Notes under the pieces: generated by a model
Seen by the model: the letters and a program-made list of their open reading frames with translations, nothing else
What the model was told of the DNA's origin: nothing
The model's database searches: none
Made by a program: the position numbers and the translations under genes
Shown: piece after piece, positions 1 through 7,100 of the stretch
Position numbering within the stretch: the first letter of the stretch is position 1
How the letters are laid out: every line of letters begins with the position of its first letter
From: Lachnospiraceae bacterium UBA4317
GTDB taxonomy: Bacteria > Bacillota_A > Clostridia > Lachnospirales > Lachnospiraceae
Assembly (NCBI GenBank): GCA_002394525.1
Contig: DGUF01000185.1
Location: 2,309 to 15,249 of the forward strand
Direction of reading: 5' to 3'
DNA: 12,941 nt

Positions 1-67
1 GTGTGTTGCGCACAGCAAAGCATATAACAATGCTTCGCATTGTCGAATCGCCGCGCGCAACGTTACA

Positions 68-96
68 TGTCCACGCCCTTCGAGGGGGCGTGGACA
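68..96 (+). other. Strong GC-rich hairpin in the permease leader
   Basis: TGTCCACGCCC (68-78) pairs perfectly with GGGCGTGGACA (86-96) around a short loop, giving 11 uninterrupted base pairs, the most stable structure in the first 214 bases. It is followed by an A-rich tract (GATAACAAAAATAA), not a T-run, so factor-independent termination on the + strand is not supported. The flank on the other side is not T-rich on the minus strand either. Its role is unknown. Confidence 0.5.
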
Positions 97-177
97 GATA
101 ACAAAAATAAGTCTTTGCCCTGTGGGCGTTTGGTGGTATCATGTATAGGATATCAACCCTGTACTACAATTTCTTTT

Positions 178-188
178 TATAATATAAT
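178..188 (+). promoter_or_regulatory. AT-rich promoter-like patch (two overlapping TATAAT boxes) before the permease
   Basis: TATAAT occurs at 178-183 and again at 183-188, overlapping by one base. No good TTGACA-like box lies 16-18 bases upstream (155-166 reads AACCCTGTACTA-like sequence), so the call rests on the -10 matches alone. If used, transcription would begin about 25 bases before the start codon and the upstream hairpins would not be in the permease mRNA. The match could be chance in AT-rich DNA. Confidence 0.3.
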
Positions 189-195
189 ATTTGAG

Positions 196-203
196 AAAGG
201 AAG
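196..203 (+). promoter_or_regulatory. Ribosome binding site deciding the permease start
   Basis: AAAGGAAG lies 11 bases before the ATG at 215. A TTG at 191 is in frame but would put this site inside the gene and has no ribosome binding site of its own. An ATG at 205 is in another frame, is one base from the site, and opens only an 11-codon frame that stops at 240. The ATG at 215 is therefore preferred, although the spacing is slightly long. Confidence 0.6.
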
Positions 204-214
204 TATGTCATTTC

Positions 215-1573
215 ATGGATTCCAATCAGCCGGTTTATGATGCATCAACTCTTGGGAAGGGAGAAATGGCCATCCTGGGTTTTCAGCACCTGTTTGCCAT
301 GTTCGGAGCAACGATCCTGGTGCCGATTCTGGTCAACAGCTATTTTGAGGGAGAGGGGCTCTCTGTACAGGTCACCCTGTTTTTTGCGGGTTTAGGAACC
401 CTGCTCTTTCATTTCATTTCCAAGTTCAAGGTACCTGCTTTTCTGGGTTCCTCCTTCGCTTTTCTGGGCGGCTTTGAGGCAGTTGCCAATCTGGACTCGG
501 GTATTTTTGCCGACATGACCTACGGGGAGAAGCTCCCCTATGCGTGCGGCGGGATCGTCGTCGCGGGCCTTATGTATGTCGTGCTCGCCCTGATCATCCT
601 GCTGGTCGGAGAGAAAAAGGTCATGCGTTTTCTGCCTCCGATCGTGACCGGCCCCATCATCATCTGTATCGGCCTGGGACTGGCTCCGTCCGCGATCAGC
701 AATGCCTCCATGTGCTGGCCTCTTGCCCTGATCGCCCTGTGTACGGTCATCTTTTTCAATATCTGGGGGAAGGGCATGTTTAAGATCATCCCCATCCTCC
801 TGGGTGTGGTGATCTCTTATGCCGCAGCCCTGATCATGAATGCAGCCGGTTTCACCAATGCCGACGGAAGCGCGATCCTGAGCTTCGCGCCGGTGGCGCA
901 GGCCGGGATTTTCGGGATCCCTCCCGTTATCACCGCGAAGTTTCATATCACTGCCATTTTCGCCATGGCACCGATCGCGATTGCTTCCATGATGGAGCAT
1001 GTCGGCGACATTTCCGCGATCTCCGCCACCACGGAGCAGAACTTCATCGAGGATCCGGGCCTTCACAGGACCCTGATCGGCGATGGACTTGCGACCGCCC
1101 TTGCCGGCATGTTCGGAGGTCCCGCCAATACGACCTACGGGGAGAATACCGGTGTTCTGGAGCTGAGTAAGGTCTACGATCCCAAGGTCGTGCGTCTCGC
1201 CGCGGTCTACGCCGTGATCCTGAGCTTTATCCCCAAGATTTCTCAGATCATAGCGACCATGCCCTCCGCCATCATCGGCGGGATCAGCTTTATCCTTTAC
1301 GGCATGATCTCCGCGATCGGTATCCGCAATATCGTGGAGAACCAGGTGGACTTCACCAAGTCCAGAAACCTGATCATCGCGGCCGTCATCATGGTCTGCG
1401 GTCTTGGCCTGGGAGACGGCGTGAGCTTCAGCGTCGCCGGCCTCAACATCACACTGACATCCCTCGCGGTCGCCTCGATCGTGGGCATTATCCTCAATGC
1501 GGTCCTGCCGGGCAATGATTATGAGTTCGGCAGGAACCTGCAGGGGGATGAGAACCGGGGGATCCATGTCTGA
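215..1573 (+). CDS. uraA: NCS2-family uracil/xanthine permease (UraA/PyrP-like)
   Basis: A 452-residue polytopic membrane protein that would import uracil or a related nucleobase by proton symport. The family fold has 14 membrane segments in core and gate domains. The N-terminal hallmark LGFQHLFAMFGATILVPIL and the GSSFAFLGG motif of the substrate site are present. The two acidic residues that bind uracil in E. coli UraA (E241 and E290) correspond by motif to E261 (in MEHVGD) and E310 (in NTTYGENTG), with the same 49-residue spacing. D265 stands where UraA has H245. Length is normal for the family and the frame is intact. It is separated by 235 bases from the next gene, so it is probably its own unit. 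The nucleobase-permease assignment is firm. Uracil rather than xanthine as substrate is inferred from similarity to UraA, so the symbol is less sure. Confidence 0.9.
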   Translation: MDSNQPVYDASTLGKGEMAILGFQHLFAMFGATILVPILVNSYFEGEGLSVQVTLFFAGLGTLLFHFISKFKVPAFLGSSFAFLGGFEAVANLDSGIFADMTYGEKLPYACGGIVVAGLMYVVLALIILLVGEKKVMRFLPPIVTGPIIICIGLGLAPSAISNASMCWPLALIALCTVIFFNIWGKGMFKIIPILLGVVISYAAALIMNAAGFTNADGSAILSFAPVAQAGIFGIPPVITAKFHITAIFAMAPIAIASMMEHVGDISAISATTEQNFIEDPGLHRTLIGDGLATALAGMFGGPANTTYGENTGVLELSKVYDPKVVRLAAVYAVILSFIPKISQIIATMPSAIIGGISFILYGMISAIGIRNIVENQVDFTKSRNLIIAAVIMVCGLGLGDGVSFSVAGLNITLTSLAVASIVGIILNAVLPGNDYEFGRNLQGDENRGIHV

Positions 1574-1600
1574 GTGAGATCTTCCTTCCTTTCCAGCCCT

Positions 1601-1618
1601 CTCCCCGGAAACGGGGGG
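1601..1618 (+). terminator. Possible weak terminator hairpin after the permease
   Basis: CTCCCCG (1601-1607) pairs with CGGGGGG (1612-1618), with one G-U pair, across a GAAA tetraloop. It lies 28 bases after the permease stop codon, a typical place for a terminator. No T-run follows, because the next bases are CCGGGGGTGACA, so it would not be a canonical intrinsic terminator. It could instead protect the 3' end of the mRNA. Confidence 0.3.
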
Positions 1619-1674
1619 CCGGGGGTGACATAAGGTTTCTATTCAGAGACTCCGGCTGCTGTCACAGTACCGAA

Positions 1675-1746
1675 GGGCTGTGAACAGCAGTGGCAAAAGG
1701 GCTATGAATAGCATTGACAAAAGTGCTGTGTTCGATGAGCGCGAAA
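1675..1746 (+). repeat. Three 24-nt tandem units, each able to form a small hairpin
   Basis: Units lie at 1675-1698, 1699-1722 and 1723-1746 with no spacer. Units 1 and 2 match at 20 of 24 positions and both end in a CAAAA tract; unit 3 is diverged and ends CGAAA. Unit 1 contains GCTG-TGAA-CAGC and unit 2 contains GCTA-TGAA-TAGC: the G-C closing pair has become A-T on both sides, keeping the stem. Unit 3 can pair GTGCT (1723-1727) with AGCGC (1738-1742), with one G-U pair. Two compensated changes out of four differences hint at selection on RNA structure, or on a dyad bound by protein, but three units are too few to prove it. Confidence 0.6.
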
Positions 1747-1766
1747 CCTGTTTGCGATCATTTTTA

Positions 1767-1792
1767 TGATTTGTTCTTGTGATTTGTTCTTG
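1767..1792 (+). repeat. Exact tandem duplication of 13 nt just upstream of the lipoprotein ribosome binding site
   Basis: TGATTTGTTCTTG occurs at 1767-1779 and is repeated without change at 1780-1792. The second copy ends three bases before the AGGAGG site of the lipoprotein gene. The perfect identity suggests a recent slippage or duplication event, and copy number may vary between strains. Confidence 0.8.
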
Positions 1793-1808
1793 ATCAGGAG
1801 GTACACGG

Positions 1809-4094
1809 ATGTACAGAAACAGATTCGGACGTATGCTGGCTTTCCTGCTTACAGCTGTCACAACGGCGGCCGCCCTGACAGGATGCGGCGGAATCGGCGC
1901 CGGTGACAGGGATAAGTCCATGACCCTGGCCAGGGCGGACAGCTCAGATCTGTTCCGGGAGATCGCCTCCCCTCTCGACAAGATCGGAAAGGGGGAACTC
2001 AGTGTCAGCGAAGCCTCCGACGATGTTGATGATCTGGGGTCGGAGGGGGTCGTTTTTGCTTCGACCTTTGCCTCGGACGGCAGGTATTATACGCTCTACT
2101 CGAATATGGATGCCGGAAACGGGGCCAATGTCAGCATCTTTGACGCGGACGGAAAAAAGGCACAGAATATCGGGCTTCCGACACCGGATGAGGGGTCGGT
2201 CAATTGCGTGAGTGCTGACAGCAAGGGCCGGATCTACATGGTCAGCTGTGAAGAGGGCGGCAATGACGGCTTTGTTTACTCGATCCGCTGCCTGGGAGAC
2301 AAGCAGAAGGAAATCTGGAAAAAGCAGATCAAGGCGGATGAGAACTTTGAGCCTCTGGGGATGGTGTCCGGCGACACCAGCACCTTCCTTTTGACCAACA
2401 CGGATCTCCTTGTCTATGACAACGCGAAGGGAGCCGTGAAGAACGTCAAGCTTCCTTCCAGTGACATGATGTGCAAGATCTGTAAGGACAGCAAGGGAGT
2501 TCCGGTCCTGCTGGGCTGGAAGGACGGCGAGGATATGGCCGCCTGGAAATACGACGAAAATAAGCAGGCACTTACCTCCGCAAAAATTTCCGGAAAGGGC
2601 TTTTTCTATTCGGAGGGAATCTCCTCCGGAAACGGCAAATATGACCTGTATCTGGCAAATGAGGAGGGGGTCTTCGGATTTGTCCTGGATGGTTCGAAAC
2701 CGGTCAAGATCCTTGATTTCGCGGCTTCGGGCCTGAAATACATTGAGATCAGCTCCCTTGCCGTCATGTCGGCCGACAGTATGCTGATCCTGGCTATTGA
2801 CGATGACATGAACAGCATCTCCGGCCTCCTGAAAAGAGTGGATGAAAAAGCTGCCTCCAAAAAAAAGGTCCTGACGGTCGGCTGTCTGTACGCACTGCCA
2901 AGCCTGAGGGACGACATTTACAAATTTAATAGGAAAAGTGAGAAATACACGGTTAAGCTGATCGAATATTCTCCAGTTGAAGAGGATGTCGGGGTACTCA
3001 ATTCTGCCATTATTGGCGGGGATGTCCCCGACATCCTTTGTATAAACGACCAGATGCCGCTGGAGAGCTATGTGGGAAAGGGGGTACTGGAGGACCTGGG
3101 CCCCTGGTTTGAAAAGGACAAAGAATTGTCCGGGAAAAAGTTTCTGGACAATATCATGGATGCCTTCAGGATCAACGGGAAAATGTACTTCGTCACGCCC
3201 TCCTTCTCCCTGATGGGTCTGGTCGGCAGCAAAAAGGATTTCGGCGGCGCCAGAGGCGTTTCGGTAAAGCAGCTGGAACAGCTGATCAGCAAATATAAGA
3301 TGAGCCCGGACAAGGCCCTCGGCTTTGTATCCAGGGATTCTGTCCTGGGATGGATCACGGACTATTCCAATGACCAGTTTGTCGATATGGAAAAGGGGAC
3401 CTGCAGCTTCGATTCGGAAAGCTTTATCCGGCTCCTGAATTTCGCGAAAAGGTTTCCCAAAAAGATCAACTATAACAGCGTCAAGGATGACCCGGCGGCA
3501 TGGATCCGCGAAAAAAAACAGCTGATGGAAAACATCTATTTCAGCGGCATTTCCGCCTATATGGACAAGCGCTACGGGGCCTTCGGAGAAGACATCGTGA
3601 TGACCGGCTATCCGGGGGACGGGAGCGCCGGCCCGGTCATATACTGCTATTATTATCTGGCCATGTGCCACGATTCTCCCAACAAGGAGGCCTGCTGGGA
3701 CTTTCTGCGCGAGTACTATCTCGATGAGTACCAGAACAATATCTCGGCGGATTTTCCTGTCAGCAGGACGGCCCTGGAGCGGCTGTGCAAAAAGGCCATG
3801 GAACCTGTTTACATGACCTATACGGATGAGAAGGGCCAGGAGGTCCAGGAGATGGTCCGCCAGTACTATACCATCAATGGGGCGGAGATCACTCTGCCCA
3901 TGCCGGAGCAGAAGGATATTGATGAGATCATGCACTATCTGGAGACGGCGGACCAGAAATCCAGTGTGGACGGCCATATCGCCTCGATCATCAATGAGGA
4001 GGTCGGAGCCTTTTTTTCGGGGCAGAAAAGCGCGGAGACGACAGCGGATATCATCCAGAGAAGAGTCAGCATCTATATTAAGGAAATGCAGTGA
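1809..4094 (+). CDS. Two-domain lipoprotein: propeller-like N-terminal half plus extracellular solute-binding domain
   Basis: A 761-residue exported lipoprotein. The signal peptide has basic residues (R3, R5, R8), a hydrophobic core, and the lipobox LTGC with the lipidated cysteine at C26, so it should be anchored to the outer face of the membrane. Residues about 45-345 carry repeated strand-turn units such as SDGRYYTLYS, DSKGRIYMVS and TDLLVYDN, resembling a beta-propeller. From about residue 353 (KVLTVG) the sequence reads as a family-1 or family-8 type solute-binding protein, with a GGDVPDILCI segment, the FRINGKMYFVTP motif and a tryptophan-rich C-terminal lobe. The start has AGGAGG seven bases upstream. 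No ABC permease or ATPase gene is nearby and the ligand cannot be inferred. The stop codon overlaps the ribosome binding site of addB, so cotranscription is likely. Such fused architectures occur in Clostridia, often with no known ligand. Confidence 0.8.
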   Translation: MYRNRFGRMLAFLLTAVTTAAALTGCGGIGAGDRDKSMTLARADSSDLFREIASPLDKIGKGELSVSEASDDVDDLGSEGVVFASTFASDGRYYTLYSNMDAGNGANVSIFDADGKKAQNIGLPTPDEGSVNCVSADSKGRIYMVSCEEGGNDGFVYSIRCLGDKQKEIWKKQIKADENFEPLGMVSGDTSTFLLTNTDLLVYDNAKGAVKNVKLPSSDMMCKICKDSKGVPVLLGWKDGEDMAAWKYDENKQALTSAKISGKGFFYSEGISSGNGKYDLYLANEEGVFGFVLDGSKPVKILDFAASGLKYIEISSLAVMSADSMLILAIDDDMNSISGLLKRVDEKAASKKKVLTVGCLYALPSLRDDIYKFNRKSEKYTVKLIEYSPVEEDVGVLNSAIIGGDVPDILCINDQMPLESYVGKGVLEDLGPWFEKDKELSGKKFLDNIMDAFRINGKMYFVTPSFSLMGLVGSKKDFGGARGVSVKQLEQLISKYKMSPDKALGFVSRDSVLGWITDYSNDQFVDMEKGTCSFDSESFIRLLNFAKRFPKKINYNSVKDDPAAWIREKKQLMENIYFSGISAYMDKRYGAFGEDIVMTGYPGDGSAGPVIYCYYYLAMCHDSPNKEACWDFLREYYLDEYQNNISADFPVSRTALERLCKKAMEPVYMTYTDEKGQEVQEMVRQYYTINGAEITLPMPEQKDIDEIMHYLETADQKSSVDGHIASIINEEVGAFFSGQKSAETTADIIQRRVSIYIKEMQ

Positions 4095-4103
4095 GGAGCT
4101 TTT

Positions 4104-7100
4104 ATGAGCTATTCATTTTGTTTTGGACCGTCGGGATCAGGGAAGAGCACCTTTCTCCGCCGGATGATCATAGAGAGGGCTCGCAGGTCTCTGGCCTGCC
4201 CCGGGACTGACGCGGCCAGGTATATCGTCATCGTCCCGGAGCAGTATTCCATGCAGACCCAGCAGGAATATGTGATGGAGGATCCGGGCAGGGTCCTGAT
4301 GAACATCGATATCCTGAGCTTCGGCAGGCTGGCCCACCGGGTCTTTGAGGAGACCGGGGCCGACCGGCGCACCGTGCTCGATGAGATCGGCAAAAGCCTG
4401 CTGCTGCGGCGGGCTGTCTCGGCCTGCGCAGGTGATCTCCAGGTCATGAAAAGGGGGATCCACAGGCCCGGAATGATCGATGAGATCAAGTCCGTACTCT
4501 CCGAATTCATGCAGTACGGGATCGGGGAATCCGAGCTCGATGCCATGGCCTCCTATGCGGGAAAGGGGGGACGGAAGGCGCTCGAGGCAAGGCTCCTGGA
4601 CATGAAGCGGATCAGTGAGGAGTTCAGCCGCGCCAAAGAGGACCACTATGTGACTCCGGAGGAGACCCTGGAGCTCTTGGCTGCCGCCATCCCGCAGGCC
4701 AAGAGCCTGAAGGACGCGGTGATCGTTTTCGATGGATTCACAGGCTTTACGACCGTGCAGTACAAGGTCCTGACCGGGCTGATCCGCTGCGCGAAGGAGG
4801 TCATTTTTGCCCTCACAGTCTCCCGGGACGGGGGACCGGATATATCCGTCACAGCGGCAGGAGGCCCTGCCGGGGCGGAGGAGGACCTCTTTTATCTGAG
4901 CCGGCGGACAGTCCGGGATATACTGAAGATCGGAAATAAGGAAAATCTTGCCAGGGGGCAGGACCTCTTCCTGCCTGCCCGGACAGGAGACAGGTCCCTG
5001 CCCCGTTTTCAGTCCGGCAGGGTGCTGGCCCACCTGGAAGAGAGCCTCTTCCGTTATCCGGAGGCGTCCTTTGCGGAGAAGAGAGAGGGGGAGACCCGGG
5101 AGGGGATCTGCCTGCTGGCAGCAGCTACGCCGCGGGAGGAGGTCAGGAGGATCTTTAACCGGGTGCGGGAGACCATAGCCCGCACAGGCTGCGCCTACCG
5201 GGATTTTGCCATCGTGACCGCCGACCTCGGGACCTACGGGGACCTCTTCGAGCTCGAAGCGGCCAGGTCCGGGATCCCTGTCTACATCGACAGGACCAGC
5301 GGCGCCTTTCACAATGTCCTGATCGAAGGAATCCGCAGTATCCTGCAGATTTCTACGGAGAGCTTCTCCTATGCATCGGTCTTCCGCTATCTGAAGAGCG
5401 GCCTGAGCAGGCTGACCCGGGACCAGGTCGACCTGCTGGAGAACTATTGCCTTGCCAACGGGATCAAGAGCCGGAAAAAATGGGCCCTTCCCTTTGACGC
5501 CGACTGCGAGGAGGCCAGGATCCTCTTTTTAAATGAGGTGAGGCCGGTGACAGGTCCGGTGGGGTCCGACGGGGTGCCGGCCGCGCCCGGGCGGACGGCG
5601 GCAGAGCGCACCCGTGAGCTCTATTCCTTTCTGGTGGGCTGCAGGGCCCAGGAGAGGATGGCGGCCCTGGCGGAGAGCTTCGCGCAGGACGGGGATGTGG
5701 TCCGGGAGAAGCAGTACAGCCAGATCTACCGGGCGGTGATCGACCTGCTGGACCAGATCCACGGTCTGGCCGGAAGTGAGCGCATGAGCGCAAGGGATTA
5801 TCTGGAACTGGTCGAGGCAGGCCTGGCCCAGATCCGGCTCGGAACCCTGCCTCAGCGTGTGGACCGGGTCCTGGTCGGCGATATCGAGCGCACCCGCCTC
5901 ACGCAGATCCGCCACCTCTTCATGGCCGGCGTCAACGAGGGAAATATTCCGAGGGGAGCGTCCCGCGGAGGCCTCCTGTCCGATATGGACCGGGAATTTC
6001 TGGCCTCCGGGGGAACGGTCCTGGCGCCCTCCCCCCGCCAGCAGATGTTTATCCAGAGATTGTATCTCTACATGAATATGACCAAGCCCTCCGACACACT
6101 GACGGTTTCCTTTGCCGCCGTGTCCCAGGAGGGCAGGAGCCTGCGGCCCTCCTACCTGGTCCTAACTCTGCAGAGGCTCTTTCCCGCCCTGACCGTGGAG
6201 CCCCCGGGCCTGCACGGGCTCAGGGACCGGGTCTGGGACCGGGCAGGCGCGCAGAGCCTTGTGGCCGGCATGCTCCAGCAATATGTCGAGGGGGCGGGAG
6301 GAGATCCGGAATTTCAAAAGGAATTCTCCCTGCTCTACGGCTTTCTCACCAGCACCCAGGTCATGGCGGATCCCGGGATCAAAAGGGACGTCCACCGTCT
6401 CCGGGACGCGGCTCTTTTCCGCTACAGCCCGGAATACCTGTCCCGCCAGACGGCCCTCGCTGTCTACGGAAAGCGGATCTACGGAGGAATCAGCCGCATG
6501 GAGACCGGCGCCAGGTGCATGCTGCGGCACCATCTCAGCTATGGGCTGGGGCTCAGGAAGAGGGACAGCTATGAATTCGAGTTTATGGATGAGGGCACGG
6601 TCCTGCACGGGGCCCTGCAGAGGTTTGACGGCCTCCTGAAAAAGGAGGGCCTGACCTGGAAAAACTTCCCGCCCGAAAAGGGACGGGAGCTGGCTCAAGC
6701 GGCCCTGGCTGAAGAGGCTGCCCTCTACAGGAACCTCCTGCTCTATAAGTCGGCCCGGGACCAGAGCCGGCTGGACCGGTTCACCCGCAGGCTGCAGAGG
6801 ACGGTCGAGACCCTGCAGTATCAGATCTGCCAGGGGGACTTTGAGCCGGCCGCCTCCGAGCTGGAATTCGGGGGCAGGGACGGGATCCTGCCGGAGATCC
6901 GCTTTGACCTGGGAGGCGGGCGGTCCCTGGTCCTGACCGGCCGGATCGACCGGGTGGACATTTTTGTGGAGGACGGCAGAACCTACTTCAAGCTCATGGA
7001 TTACAAGACCGGCTCCAAAGACCTGGATCCCGACCAGATCCGACGGGGCCTCCAGCTGCAGCTGATCACCTATATGGAGGCGCTCCGGCAGGCGGACACA

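Larger units (their letters stand above)
1..214 (+). other. Structured non-coding leader or intergenic region upstream of the nucleobase permease
   Basis: No credible gene is seen here. Several inverted repeats are visible: GTTGCGC (5-11) with GCGCAAC (55-61), enclosing ACAATGC (27-33) with GCATTGT (37-43); an 11-bp perfect stem at 68-78/86-96; a 4-bp GCCC/GGGC hairpin at 117-127; and a stem at 132-140/149-158 with one bulged A. AAGCAT (18-23) can also pair with ATGCTT (30-35), which would exclude the 27-43 hairpin. None is followed by a run of T, so none is a convincing intrinsic terminator. I compared it by eye with the purine riboswitch and the PyrR-binding loop and could not match either. 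It could be a cis-acting leader controlling the permease, or the tail of an upstream transcript; the window edge hides which. Confidence 0.4.
1574..1808 (+). other. Gene-free gap with hairpins and tandem repeats between the permease and the lipoprotein
   Basis: This 235-base gap has no credible ORF. In order it holds a GC-rich hairpin (1601-1618), a longer hairpin (1656-1690), three 24-nt tandem units (1675-1746), an AT hairpin ATCAT-TTTT-ATGAT (1757-1770), a 13-nt exact duplication (1767-1792) and the ribosome binding site AGGAGG (1796-1801). A perfect TTGACA sits at 1714-1719, but no -10 box is found 16-18 bases downstream. TATGAT at 1765-1770 is a possible -10 but lacks a -35 partner, so the promoter of the downstream operon cannot be fixed by eye. 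Confidence 0.6.

Noticed and set aside
68..96. Intrinsic terminator of an upstream gene
   Set aside because: The stem is strong, but neither strand has a T-run on the required side.
40..240. A 66-codon open frame over the permease leader
   Set aside because: It runs through the hairpin-rich region, has no ribosome binding site, ends inside the permease gene in another frame, and its protein has no recognisable features.
392..1567. A 391-codon minus-strand open frame opposite the permease
   Set aside because: The translation is highly polar, rich in D, H and G, as expected from reading membrane-protein codons backwards. The + strand frame has the full NCS2 signature.
1675..1746. CRISPR array
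   Set aside because: The three units are contiguous, without spacers, and are diverged; this is a simple tandem repeat.
3512..3518. A second slippery heptamer A-AAA-AAA in the lipoprotein gene
   Set aside because: It lies within a domain at a lysine pair, with no structure or sensible product; it mainly shows that such heptamers arise by chance in this lysine-rich gene.
1944..3977. A 677-codon minus-strand open frame opposite the lipoprotein gene
   Set aside because: It is antisense to a complete lipoprotein gene with a good signal peptide and ribosome binding site; no domain or own start signal was recognised.
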